Shown here: piece by piece, positions 1 to 8,354 of the stretch | Layout of the letters: the number at the start of each line of letters is the position of its first letter | Numbering within the stretch: position 1 is the stretch's first letter | Source of the DNA: Candidatus Bathyarchaeota archaeon B24 | GTDB taxonomy: Archaea > Thermoproteota > CALKCG01 > B24 | Assembly: GCA_001593865.1 (NCBI GenBank) | Contig: LUCB01000006.1 | Coordinates: 1-63,713, forward strand | Length of the DNA: 63,713 nt | Direction of reading: 5' to 3' | Notes under the pieces: generated by a model | Seen by the model: the letters and a program-made list of their open reading frames with translations, nothing else | Told to the model about the DNA's origin: nothing | Databases searched by the model: none | Position numbers and translations under genes: made by a program

Positions 1-249
1 TTAAACGCATCTTCGAGACACCTCTCACGCCGTGTCCTGCTTATCGTCTAGGAATCATTTTCTCACGTGGGTCCAGTACACATTTCCTATACTCGCATAT
101 CTGGTGAAAACAGACTTAGCGGCATAGAAGAATCCGTGGAAAACAGCATCAGACATCATCTGAGAAAACCATACAAGAACCCCTATCGATAGATGATTTA
201 GGAGGTTTAGGTGTATGAACCCATTCTTTCAGGCTTTTTTGGAAAAATG
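1..249. other. Leading non-coding stretch
   Basis: No convincing coding frame, RNA or repeat is seen here. The sequence is fairly AT-rich and leads into the promoter of the beta-propeller gene. Confidence 0.4.
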
Positions 250-257
250 TTAAATAT
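250..257 (+). promoter_or_regulatory. TATA-like box of the beta-propeller gene
   Basis: TTAAATAT lies 23-30 nt before the ATG at 280. That spacing would place transcription start at or next to the start codon, i.e. a leaderless mRNA. No Shine-Dalgarno sequence is visible. Confidence 0.5.
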
Positions 258-279
258 TTCTTAGCGTAGATAATAAACC

Positions 280-1605
280 ATGAAGGAAAAATACCCCATT
301 ATCGCGGCGCTTCTACTTTTTACCGCTTTAATCATTGTGATTCTACCATGTGGGTTTGGACAAGAGCTGACTGTGGAAGAGTTGTGGGGCAATCCCATGG
401 AGGTTTACGACCTCGCGGTGTCGAGCGACGGAAACTACATAGCCGCCGTCAACGACACAGGTCTATACTTTTTCTCGGCTGATAATCCAGACCCGTTATG
501 GTGGTTTGAAGCACAGAATGGGTTCACTTCGGTCGCTATATCGGCTGATGGAAACTACGTAGTGGCCGGAAACGGCACGGAAGACACGGGATACATCGGC
601 TACTTCGCCGACGCGCTCAGCCTCTCTGGAAGAGTCTCAGACGCTACCTGGTGGAGCAGGAACTTAATGGGCGCGGTTGAGCCTGGGACTCTAGATATGT
701 CTAGCGATGGAAACTACGTTGTAGTGGGTGGGACAGGCGTAAACATATACTATTTTGCAGACTGCACATCAAGGTCGGGTCCAGACCAGACCTGGACATG
801 GATAGACCCTACTCTCGGGATAGAGATTTACTCCGTGGACATGTCGTCTGACGGTAAATACGTGGTAGCAGGTGGATTATATTCTAATGACGAGGGGTTC
901 GTCGTCTTCTACAAGGACGCGGACATTAAATCTGAACCTGTGAACCCGGACTGGTCTTTCTACGAGGAAAATGCTCGTACAACCGACGTGGCGGTTTCTG
1001 ACGACGGATATGCTGTCGTCGCTACATTCGTTCATGAGATTAGCCCAAGGACTCTTTGTTACTGGGCGGATGCCTCAACGCTTACCGATAGCCCACAACC
1101 CGATTGGACGAATGACAACTTCTTCACGTCTGTCGATATGAGTTCTGACGGCGATAAGGTTGTCGCTGTGGGAGGGCCCCCGTTTGACAGCGCATATCTT
1201 CACTTCTGGTCTGGAGCCAGAGACCTTTCAGGCAAGCCTATGGAAACCTGGGTGGCGTTGCAGGACGTGAACGAGCTTCACGCTACTATAAGCGACGACG
1301 GTGGCTTAATAGTGGCCACGACTTACGTAGACGGCTCCCACTCCATAGTATTCTTCACCTCAGACGGTGAGGTTATAGACGAGTTCCCGCTCATGTCGTC
1401 CAGCCCTATAATATCGATGTCTGAAGACGGCAGCATAGTCGCGGTCGGGGGATCAGGCTACGACAGCATCTACGTATTCAAAGTAACAAGACCTAGACCC
1501 GTCGGGGGCTTAGTATCGTCCCCCCTGCCTATAGCCCCTATCGCTATAATAGCAGCCATAGTTGTAGCAACGGTACTGGTCACCAAAGTATGGCTACATA
1601 GATAG
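280..1605 (+). CDS. Membrane-anchored beta-propeller (WD40/PQQ-like) surface protein
   Basis: 441-aa protein predicted to face outside the cell. An N-terminal hydrophobic signal segment (residues about 6-27) is followed by roughly seven or eight repeats built on the pattern 'S-x-DG-x-Y-V-V/A-x-G' (for example MSSDGNYVVVGG and MSSDGKYVVAGG), which form propeller blades. A proline-rich linker and a C-terminal hydrophobic helix (about 416-437) ending in basic residues act as a membrane anchor. Blade-type repeats suggest protein or polysaccharide binding, but no catalytic residues are visible, so function is unknown. It stands alone between a TATA box and a possible terminator hairpin. The ATG start is the first in frame and sits at leaderless distance from the TATA box. 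Confidence 0.75.
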   Translation: MKEKYPIIAALLLFTALIIVILPCGFGQELTVEELWGNPMEVYDLAVSSDGNYIAAVNDTGLYFFSADNPDPLWWFEAQNGFTSVAISADGNYVVAGNGTEDTGYIGYFADALSLSGRVSDATWWSRNLMGAVEPGTLDMSSDGNYVVVGGTGVNIYYFADCTSRSGPDQTWTWIDPTLGIEIYSVDMSSDGKYVVAGGLYSNDEGFVVFYKDADIKSEPVNPDWSFYEENARTTDVAVSDDGYAVVATFVHEISPRTLCYWADASTLTDSPQPDWTNDNFFTSVDMSSDGDKVVAVGGPPFDSAYLHFWSGARDLSGKPMETWVALQDVNELHATISDDGGLIVATTYVDGSHSIVFFTSDGEVIDEFPLMSSSPIISMSEDGSIVAVGGSGYDSIYVFKVTRPRPVGGLVSSPLPIAPIAIIAAIVVATVLVTKVWLHR

Positions 1606-1970
1606 AGACGCATCCCCCTTTATCTGAAACCCTCATCCCGAAGGGGGAAACGGGCGAAGAAGCGAATTTCCAAAGAGGTTAATAGAGGAACCATCCACTC
1701 TAAGATCGTGTCTGCTACTGTTAGTAGTAGCTCCTTGCATTTTTCACGGTCATAGTATCGATTTAAAACTAACAGAATATATTATTCCCTAGCCGGTTCC
1801 ACGCTTCCTCCAAATCTCAACCGTGCTTACCCTCGGTAACGGTCTCCTCAGAGCATATGCGAAACTCCTAACCCGCTCACACACCTTCAAAATATTCCCC
1901 CCTCCCACCTGTTTTAATGGGCTTTAGACCCCGGATAGCCTAGAGCTGGGCTTCTTTTTAGAATCAGTGA
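1606..1970. other. 365-nt intergenic stretch
   Basis: No coding frame with plausible start and composition was found. It holds a possible terminator hairpin just after the propeller gene and the 3' flank of the tRNA-Leu gene. Otherwise I see nothing in it. Confidence 0.4.
1613..1648 (+). terminator. Possible hairpin after the propeller gene
   Basis: TCCCCCTT (1613-1620) and AAGGGGGA (1641-1648) are perfect reverse complements separated by 20 nt, 7 nt after the stop codon. Archaeal terminators are usually T-runs rather than hairpins, so the assignment is tentative. Confidence 0.3.
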
Positions 1971-2055
1971 TGCGGGGGGTGGGATTCGAACCCACGAAGG
2001 GCTACCCCACAGGGTTCTGAGCCCTGCGCCTTAGGCCAGGCTTGGCTACCCCCGC
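1971..2055 (-). tRNA. tRNA-Leu (anticodon CAG)
   Basis: The minus strand gives an 85-nt class II tRNA. The acceptor stem GCGGGGG/CCCCCGC has discriminator A. The anticodon stem CAGGG/CCCTG encloses the loop CTCAGAA, giving anticodon CAG, which reads CUG leucine codons. A long variable arm and a T-arm GTGGG-TTCGAAT-CCCAC follow. CCA is not encoded, and no intron is present. A weak AT-rich box lies upstream on the minus strand at about 2077-2090, opposite the promoter of the divergent aRF1 gene. Confidence 0.95.
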
Positions 2056-2108
2056 TCTCCGTCTTTTAGAGTCCTCTTCCGGTATAGATAAGGGTTTCGT
2101 GGGTAGGA

Positions 2109-2116
2109 TTTAAATA
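2109..2116 (+). promoter_or_regulatory. TATA box of prf1
   Basis: TTTAAATA lies 28-35 nt upstream of the aRF1 ATG at 2144, the usual archaeal spacing for a very short leader. Confidence 0.6.
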
Positions 2117-2143
2117 GCGGCCGGTTTAATGGTCTAGCTGATT

Positions 2144-3406
2144 ATGGCTAGCCTCCGGGATAGATACAGCTCCGTCGAGCTTTATAGGCTTAAGAAGATG
2201 CTTAAGACGTTGGCGTCGAAGGAGGGCCGGGGGACGGAGCTCGTCTCGCTCTACGTCCCCCGGGGTAGGCCTCTATCCGATGTCATGAACAACCTTAGAC
2301 AGGAGTATAGCACAGCCTCGAACATCAAGTCCGACAGAACCCGTAAAAACGTCCAGTCGGCGTTGGAGAGGGTTATGCAGAGGCTTAGGCTCTTCAAGAG
2401 AACCCCTCCTAACGGTTTGGTCATCTTCTGCGGAGCCATACCTCAGAACGGCCCTGGCTCGGAGAAGATGGAGACCTATGTGATAATACCTCCTGAGCCG
2501 ATAGACATCTCCTACTACGGCTGCGGCTCGAGGTTTTACGTCGAGCCTCTCCTAGACATGCTTAGAGAGAAAGATACCTACGGTATAATCCTCATAGACT
2601 CCAGCGGAGCCACCTTCGCGACCTTAACCGGGACAAGGCTTCAAGTTCTCAAAGACATAACATCCGGGATTCCTGGGAAACACAGGGCCGGAGGCCAGTC
2701 GGCTAGGAGGTTCGAGAGGCTTAGAGAGATGGAGCTTAACGAGTTCTTCAGAAGAGCCGGCAAATATGCGGATAGCCTGTTCCTCGGCATGGAGAACCTT
2801 AAAGGCTTGATCATAGGTGGTCCAGGCCCCACTAAGAAGGACTTCGTCGAAGGAGACTATATGAACTACATGCTTAAGAAGAAGGTCATAGCCGTTGTCG
2901 ATACGGCCTACGTCGGCGAGGAGGGTTTAAGAGACGTGTTGAACAGGGCCTCCAACATATTCAAAGAGGTCAGACGGGTCGAGGAGAGGAGGCTTATCCA
3001 GAAATTCCTTAACCACGTGTCCAAAGACACGGGTCTAGCAACCTACGGTGAGGAGCACGTCAGGCGTCAGCTGGAGAGGGGAGCCGTGGAGACGCTCATA
3101 CTATCCGAGGACCTTCAAACCAAGAGGCTTCTGGTCGAGTGTTCGAACTGCGGCTACTCCGAATGGGTCAGCGTCCAGCCCGTGGACATGTTCAGGTTCG
3201 AAAAAGAGCTTGCAACCCGTAAGTGTCCCAAGTGTAATCTACAGACGCTCAGGGTTAAGGAGCGAAGAGACCTGATAGACGAGCTGATAGAGATGGCTGA
3301 AAAGCTAGGAGTCAAAGTCGAGATCGTATCGTCCAGGACCGAGGAGGGGGAGATGCTCCTCAAGAGCTTCGGAGGGGTAGCCGCCATACTGAGATACCGG
3401 TTCTAG
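2144..3406 (+). CDS. prf1: Peptide chain release factor aRF1
   Basis: Class I release factor that reads all three stop codons and triggers peptidyl-tRNA hydrolysis in the ribosome. The 420-aa length is normal for archaeal aRF1. Domain 1 carries the NIKS stop-recognition motif (residues 60-63). Domain 2 carries the catalytic GGQ (183-185) in the context HRAGGQSARRF. The C-terminal domain contains the minidomain cysteine pairs C-x2-C (CSNCG, CPKC). It has its own TATA box, is divergent from tRNA-Leu, and converges with nadK with only 2 nt between the two stop codons. The ATG at 2144 gives the standard N-terminus. Confidence 0.96.
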   Translation: MASLRDRYSSVELYRLKKMLKTLASKEGRGTELVSLYVPRGRPLSDVMNNLRQEYSTASNIKSDRTRKNVQSALERVMQRLRLFKRTPPNGLVIFCGAIPQNGPGSEKMETYVIIPPEPIDISYYGCGSRFYVEPLLDMLREKDTYGIILIDSSGATFATLTGTRLQVLKDITSGIPGKHRAGGQSARRFERLREMELNEFFRRAGKYADSLFLGMENLKGLIIGGPGPTKKDFVEGDYMNYMLKKKVIAVVDTAYVGEEGLRDVLNRASNIFKEVRRVEERRLIQKFLNHVSKDTGLATYGEEHVRRQLERGAVETLILSEDLQTKRLLVECSNCGYSEWVSVQPVDMFRFEKELATRKCPKCNLQTLRVKERRDLIDELIEMAEKLGVKVEIVSSRTEEGEMLLKSFGGVAAILRYRF

Positions 3407-3408
3407 CC

Positions 3409-4227
3409 TCAGATAGAGCTTTGGAACAGTCTCCGCTTAACCCTCTCGTAGAAGTTCATCCCGAACCTTATGAACCTCACGACTCGTCTACCCTTCTTGA
3501 CGACAACCTCGAGAGGTGGTTTAAACCGCTTCACGAATTGGCCGTCGACGAGGACCACGACCATGTCTCCAGATAACGCCCTTACCCTAACCTGGGAATC
3601 CGAAGGGACTATGTAAGGCTTGAAGTTTGTCGATAGGGGGCACACAGGGACGATGAGGATCGCTTCCACCCGGCTATCTATCAGACAGCCACCGGCGCTT
3701 AACGAGTACCCTGTAGCACCGGTCGTAGTGGATACCAGTATCGCGTCTACTCTATCTCTCGCTATACACCAGTCGTCGACATAAACCTCGACCTCGACCG
3801 TTTTGAGCGGTATCTCGGCACCGACCATGACCTCGTTCAAAGCCTCCGGAAGCCCCTTATCGTTCCCTAGAGTGAAACACTCTTCAACTATGAAATCCCC
3901 TGAAACTATCCTGCTCAACGACTCGACAGCCTCCCATCCCTCGGCCTCGGCTAAGAATCCTACTCTACCGAGTCGAACCGGAAAGATAGGTACGTTCTCT
4001 CTCAAACTGTGCACGACCCTTAAGATCGTTCCGTCTCCACCTATAACGACGGCTAAGTCTCCCTCCAGTTCTTCCACAGGTTTACCGTCAAACCCCAGTT
4101 TACATGCAACCCTATCCTCCAAGTCGACTTCGAGACCTAACTCGAGAAGCTTCCTTCTAACGGCATCGGCTAGCTTGATGGCCTCTGGCTTATCGTCTCT
4201 ACCGGCTAGGATCACTTTTTTAAACAA
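3409..4227 (-). CDS. nadK: NAD kinase (ATP-NAD kinase)
   Basis: Phosphorylates NAD to NADP in the cytosol. The 272-aa protein shows the family hallmarks: GGDGT (residues 63-67) after a beta strand, an NEVMVG segment, and the DAILVSTTTGATGYSLSAGG region (20 residues) where NAD is bound. The length is typical of archaeal enzymes. It is the last gene of a minus-strand block (GPN GTPase, PfkB kinase, HTH/DUF4443-like, nadK), separated by 32 nt from its upstream neighbour, so it is probably co-transcribed. Confidence 0.93.
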   Translation of the reverse strand: MFKKVILAGRDDKPEAIKLADAVRRKLLELGLEVDLEDRVACKLGFDGKPVEELEGDLAVVIGGDGTILRVVHSLRENVPIFPVRLGRVGFLAEAEGWEAVESLSRIVSGDFIVEECFTLGNDKGLPEALNEVMVGAEIPLKTVEVEVYVDDWCIARDRVDAILVSTTTGATGYSLSAGGCLIDSRVEAILIVPVCPLSTNFKPYIVPSDSQVRVRALSGDMVVVLVDGQFVKRFKPPLEVVVKKGRRVVRFIRFGMNFYERVKRRLFQSSI

Positions 4228-4259
4228 CCCAGTTCAGTATCTATTTCACCGTCGACGAT

Positions 4260-4838
4260 TTAAGCTGTTTCCCAGGCTCTAGAGGCTATCGTGAAGACCG
4301 CCTCGACAGTCGTCCAATAGTCCTCTCCGAAGACGACGAGTATACAATCCCCATCGTTAAGCTCAAACATCCCTGAGATGGTCTTGTATACGTCATACGC
4401 CTCCATCTTAAGGTCCCTGTAGACTCCGGGTATGGAGAAGACTCCGTCTTTATACGTGATCGTAACCGCCCCCAAGGCACCTGCCCTGACGGCTTGGTCC
4501 CTCTCCTCCAAGCCTAAAGTCACCTTATCGGCCATACACTCCACGTGAGCGGCTACGGCTATAGGCCCGACCCCGAGCCTCTCACCCGGGAACCTCTTTA
4601 AGGCCCTAAGCCTCATCCAAGCAAGTCTTCTACAGAGTTCCTCCACACCCTTGGACGTTAACTCGGCTCCGAGTCGACCGATTTGAAGATACCCTTCACG
4701 CCTCAACCTATCGACCATACCTCTCGTGACACCTTCAGGGAGCTTTAAAATCCTAGCTATGGTTTTCCTACCCAAGGGTCCGAACCGGCTTAACGCGTGT
4801 AAAAGAAGAGTTTCCTTCAGCCATCTCCCGTTATCCAA
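4260..4838 (-). CDS. Winged-helix protein with DUF4443-like domain
   Basis: 192-aa cytosolic protein. Residues 1-75 form a winged helix-turn-helix: helices around LLHALSRFGPLGRKTIARIL, a recognition helix, then a wing before LTSKGVEEL. The C-terminal half (about 90-190) is an alpha/beta domain ending in GDCILVVFGEDYWTTVEA and resembles the archaeal DUF4443 family. This suggests a small-molecule-sensing transcription regulator, but ligand and targets are unknown. It lies 35 nt after the PfkB-type kinase gene and upstream of nadK, in the same orientation. Confidence 0.6.
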   Translation of the reverse strand: MDNGRWLKETLLLHALSRFGPLGRKTIARILKLPEGVTRGMVDRLRREGYLQIGRLGAELTSKGVEELCRRLAWMRLRALKRFPGERLGVGPIAVAAHVECMADKVTLGLEERDQAVRAGALGAVTITYKDGVFSIPGVYRDLKMEAYDVYKTISGMFELNDGDCILVVFGEDYWTTVEAVFTIASRAWETA

Positions 4839-4873
4839 GGTTCATCCCTCTGAAACTTGTCATGGCGGCTGTT

Positions 4874-5842
4874 TCACCTAAGTAGCTTTTCGGTTTCCAT
4901 AGACTCCATAAAAGTCTTTAAGGTATCCCAAGTGGGAATAGCCTCCCAATCTCCCCTTACCATAACGACCAACGCACCTGCGGCGTTTCCAAATTTAAGG
5001 CACTCCTCAAGGCCGTATCCCCTCAAGTAGGACGCTAGAAAGGCGGCGTCAAACGCATCTCCTGCACCTATGACATCCTCTACGTATGGGATTTTGAAGG
5101 CTGGAACCTGAGCCTCTTCACGTTTGGTCCTTGCATAGGCTCCTCTGCCTCCTAGCTTAACGACCACAACCTCAGCACCCATATCCAATACCTTAGAAGC
5201 CGCCTCCTTAAAGCTACGGCCTGGAAGTAAGATCTTTAAGTCCGCGGGACATGTAAATACTATGTTAGACTTCAGATACGTCGACAGGGTCTGCGAGGCT
5301 TCGCTAGGCTTCTTCCAGAGCTTAACCCTGACGTTCGTGTCGAACGATATGGTTAACCCGTTTCTCGAAGCAAGCCTATATGCTTTATCCAGGGCTAACC
5401 TACACGTTCGGCTTAGAGCAGGCGTTATACCGGTTATGTGTAACACCCGAGAGGACTTTATATACTCCTCGTCTACGTCATCCTCCGTCATCTTACTTGC
5501 AGCAGATCCTCGCCTATAGTATAGGACGGTGGACTCCCCTGGAACTGGATAGTGCCGTTGGACAAAGTAGACACCGGTGTAACCTTCAGGGTCGACCTTA
5601 ACCCTTGAGACATCCACTCCCTCTCCCCTGAGGGTGTTCTTTATGGCTATTCCAAACTCGTCGTCTCCGACCCTCGTTATAAGCCCCGTTCTATAGCCTA
5701 ACCTCGCTAATCCCACCATCACGTTGGCTTCGGTGCCTGCGACGTGTTTTTCAAACAAATATACGGAACGTAACGGACCGGGTGTTAAAGCGTTAAGCTG
5801 GATCATAACTTCCCCTAGCGACACGATGTCTAACCCAGCCAT
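4874..5842 (-). CDS. kdgK: PfkB-family sugar kinase, 2-keto-3-deoxygluconate kinase-like
   Basis: Ribokinase-fold enzyme that would phosphorylate KDG (KDG to KDPG) in the semi-phosphorylative Entner-Doudoroff pathway. The 322-aa protein has the N-terminal GEVMIQL strand, a GTEANVMVGLARLG segment like PfkB signature 1, an FDTNVRVKLW motif (168-177) close to the FDTNIRPKLW seen in archaeal KDG kinases, and signature 2 DVIGAGDAFDAAF with catalytic Asp262. It is encoded 41 nt after the GPN GTPase gene on the same strand. The exact substrate is inferred; another 2-keto or hexose substrate is possible. Confidence 0.8.
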   Translation of the reverse strand: MAGLDIVSLGEVMIQLNALTPGPLRSVYLFEKHVAGTEANVMVGLARLGYRTGLITRVGDDEFGIAIKNTLRGEGVDVSRVKVDPEGYTGVYFVQRHYPVPGESTVLYYRRGSAASKMTEDDVDEEYIKSSRVLHITGITPALSRTCRLALDKAYRLASRNGLTISFDTNVRVKLWKKPSEASQTLSTYLKSNIVFTCPADLKILLPGRSFKEAASKVLDMGAEVVVVKLGGRGAYARTKREEAQVPAFKIPYVEDVIGAGDAFDAAFLASYLRGYGLEECLKFGNAAGALVVMVRGDWEAIPTWDTLKTFMESMETEKLLR

Positions 5843-5883
5843 CGTTAAACCATGAAGTCTAGGATCGTTAATAAGCGTTGAGT

Positions 5884-6645
5884 TTAGATGAGTATCTCCT
5901 CTCCTCCTGTGAAGATCCTCGTCAGCGCCGCCGAAAGGTCGACAAGCCCGGCTCCGGTTTTAGAAGATACAGGTATCAAGGCTGATACAAACCCTGTGTC
6001 CCTCATACCCATAAGCAGGTTCCTTATGAGCACGTATTTCTCCCCGGTCAACCTACTCTCCACGGCAGTCTCCAATGCTTCTTCGTCCTCATACCAAGAT
6101 AGCATCTGCTCAAGCGTTTCCTCAGAGACCATATCAGCCTTAGAGATCACGTGAACTTGAGGTAGTAGAAACCTCGAGTAGACGGCTGCAGATAGGAAAA
6201 GGTTTGAAACGTAGTTGAACGGGTCGCTCGAGAAGACAGATTCGAAGAGGTAGACCACCGCCTTAGGCCCCTCCGTCAGGGTGGAGGCTATCAAAGGCCC
6301 GCTCACCCGGAACGCGAAAAGCTCAAGCTGGCCTGGGGTATCGACTATGAGGTAGTCTACCCCTAGGTTCTCGGTTTCGCTTCTAAGCTCGTCTATGTGG
6401 GCTACGATCATATCGGCTGCCAGCACGAGCGCCCCGTTAGGTCCGAGGTTATACTCCTCCATGATCTTGTAAACGTCTACGTATTCTCGGACGTCTACAT
6501 CCGGGATGTATGGTAGGTTTATTGCCCCAGGGTCTAGGTTTACCGAGGCCACACCCTGGTCTCTGGCTCTGAGGAAGTCTATCATGGCTTGTGTGAGCTG
6601 AGACTTGCCTGAGCCGGCCGTGCCTACTATGAAAGTCGTGTACAA
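5884..6645 (-). CDS. GPN-loop GTPase
   Basis: Homodimeric GTPase of the Gpn1/2/3 family, whose eukaryotic members help assemble RNA polymerases; the archaeal role is less clear. The 253-aa protein shows the P-loop GTAGSGKS (8-15), G3 DTPGQLELF, the defining GPN insertion (LGPNGAL) and G4 SKADMV. A TTG start at 6645 places the P-loop right at the N-terminus as in the family, with GGAG upstream. It is first in the minus-strand block running to nadK and divergent from the GTPBP1-like gene. Confidence 0.93.
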   Translation of the reverse strand: MYTTFIVGTAGSGKSQLTQAMIDFLRARDQGVASVNLDPGAINLPYIPDVDVREYVDVYKIMEEYNLGPNGALVLAADMIVAHIDELRSETENLGVDYLIVDTPGQLELFAFRVSGPLIASTLTEGPKAVVYLFESVFSSDPFNYVSNLFLSAAVYSRFLLPQVHVISKADMVSEETLEQMLSWYEDEEALETAVESRLTGEKYVLIRNLLMGMRDTGFVSALIPVSSKTGAGLVDLSAALTRIFTGGEEILI

Positions 6646-6735
6646 CGTTATCTCCTAGCGACCAATTATCTCCAAGGGTTAGAAGAACTTTTCCCCTCGC
6701 AGACAGTCGAGAATGCTTAAATCTACGCTAATACA

Positions 6736-6743
6736 TTTTAAAC
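6736..6743 (+). promoter_or_regulatory. TATA box of the GTPBP1-like gene
   Basis: TTTTAAAC lies about 25-37 nt upstream of both candidate start codons (ATT at 6769, out-of-frame ATG at 6773). It argues that the start lies there and not at TTG 6820. Confidence 0.5.
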
Positions 6744-6768
6744 TTAGAGGTGTCGTTAATTTAGCAGG

Positions 6769-8343
6769 ATTCATGGAGCCGAGAGGGACGAGGGTAACGT
6801 AGAGTACAAGCTCATACTTTTGAGAGACGACCGTAGGACCCTGGAGCACCTCGCGACTCAGATGCGTTACAGGCTCAACGAAGGTGGCGGCGAGGCTTTC
6901 TACGAGATAGGGGTCTCAGACGACGGCGAGCCTATAGGCTTAACAGACGAAGAGCTCGAGACATCTCTGCGGATCCTAGAGAAGGCAGCTAGCCTCATAG
7001 GGGCTAAGTGCAGGCTCCTAAGGGTGGGGAGGGGTAGGATAGGTAAGATCGCAGAGGTCCACATCAGGGTTTCCAGGGAAGGGAGGCTCCCGATATTCCT
7101 CGTAATACCGCTACTCGGAAACGTGGACGCGGGTAAATCGAGCCTAGTCGGCGTTCTATGCACGGGTGAGCTCGACGACGGTAGGGGCTCGGCTATGAGC
7201 AAGGTCGCGAGGTACGTTCACGAGATCAAAAGCGGCAGAACCTCTTCGATATCGACCCATCCGTTAGGTTTCACAGACGACGGTTACGTGGTAAACCACA
7301 GTCTTTTATCTCCCTTGGACGAGGCTCAGGTCTTCCTAAAGAGTTCGAAGATCGTGAACCTCGTAGACCTAGGTGGACACGAGAGATATCTCAGGACGAC
7401 TCTCAAAGGGGTCATGGGTAGGGTTCCAGACTACGCCCTGCTGGTCGTCGGTGCAAACGCCGGGGTCGTCGGTACGACGAAGGAGCATCTAGGCATAGCC
7501 GTCGCCCTGAAGATTCCGATAGCGGTCGTGATCACCAAGGTCGATATGGTCGGAGAGGAGAGGGTTAGAGAGGTTCTAGACGACATATCCAGGCTTCTGA
7601 AGATGCCTGGTATAAATAAGATACCGCTTCTCGTCAGGGATGTGGATGACGTATCGGTCGCCGCTAAAACCATGCCTTCTGGAAGGGTTACACCGGTGTT
7701 CCTCGTCTCCAGCAAGACCGGCCAGGGCTTAAACCTCCTTACGCTGTTTCTGAACCTCCTACCTCAGAGGATGAGGTGGGAGGAGAACGTGGGTAAGCCC
7801 TTCCTGATGTATGTAGACGATAAGTTCAACGTCCGGGGTGTCGGAACGGTCGTAAGCGGCATAGTGCTTCAAGGTAGCATAGGGGTTGACGACTACGTTC
7901 AGATAGGGCCGTTCGACGACGGAAGCTCTAGGATAGTCAGGGTCAAATCGATCCACCTCCATAGGGTAAGCGTTCAGAGGGTTTTCCCCGGTCAAGACGT
8001 ATGCCTAGCCTTGTCTAACATAGACTACGACGAAGTTGTCAAGGGTATGTGCATCCTAGATAAGTCGGAGGTTCTTAAACCTGTCAGGGTTTTCGAAGCC
8101 AAGGTAACAGTTCTACACCACCCGACGACCATATGGAGAGGATATAACGCCGTGATCCACATACACACGATAAGACAGACCGCTGAGCTGCTGGAATCGA
8201 GCCGAGAGCCTTTAAGGACAGGCGTGACGGCATACGTGAAATTCAGGTTCAAATACCGACCTGTATATATAAGGGTGGGAGACTGGTTCGTCTTCAGAGA
8301 GGGGAGAACAAGAGGCATAGGCGTAGTGACGAATATACCGTAG
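6769..8343 (+). CDS. GTPBP1/GTPBP2-like translational GTPase (COG5258)
   Basis: EF-Tu-like GTPase related to eukaryotic GTPBP1/2, which act in ribosome rescue and mRNA surveillance. An N-terminal family-specific domain is followed by G1 LGNVDAGKSSLVG, G3 DLGGHERYL and G4 TKVDMV, then two beta-barrel domains. The first canonical start in frame is TTG at 6820. However, the conserved pre-domain (DEGNVEYKLILL, matching DDEGCIEYKLKL of GTPBP1) is encoded upstream, in an open frame beginning after a stop at 6757. The only starts there are ATT (6769) or an out-of-frame ATG (6773), so the gene either uses a rare start or carries a 1-nt indel. It converges with the CinA-like gene. Confidence 0.88.
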   Translation: MHGAERDEGNVEYKLILLRDDRRTLEHLATQMRYRLNEGGGEAFYEIGVSDDGEPIGLTDEELETSLRILEKAASLIGAKCRLLRVGRGRIGKIAEVHIRVSREGRLPIFLVIPLLGNVDAGKSSLVGVLCTGELDDGRGSAMSKVARYVHEIKSGRTSSISTHPLGFTDDGYVVNHSLLSPLDEAQVFLKSSKIVNLVDLGGHERYLRTTLKGVMGRVPDYALLVVGANAGVVGTTKEHLGIAVALKIPIAVVITKVDMVGEERVREVLDDISRLLKMPGINKIPLLVRDVDDVSVAAKTMPSGRVTPVFLVSSKTGQGLNLLTLFLNLLPQRMRWEENVGKPFLMYVDDKFNVRGVGTVVSGIVLQGSIGVDDYVQIGPFDDGSSRIVRVKSIHLHRVSVQRVFPGQDVCLALSNIDYDEVVKGMCILDKSEVLKPVRVFEAKVTVLHHPTTIWRGYNAVIHIHTIRQTAELLESSREPLRTGVTAYVKFRFKYRPVYIRVGDWFVFREGRTRGIGVVTNIP

Positions 8344-8354
8344 CCTCTGCGTTC

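Noticed and set aside
1971-2055. Possible intron in tRNA-Leu
   Set aside because: The 85-nt gene folds completely with a 7-nt anticodon loop and normal long variable arm; no extra sequence is present.
3803-4282. 159-codon open frame on the plus strand
   Set aside because: Antisense to nadK with Ser/Pro/Thr-rich composition; the minus-strand gene shows clear NAD kinase motifs.
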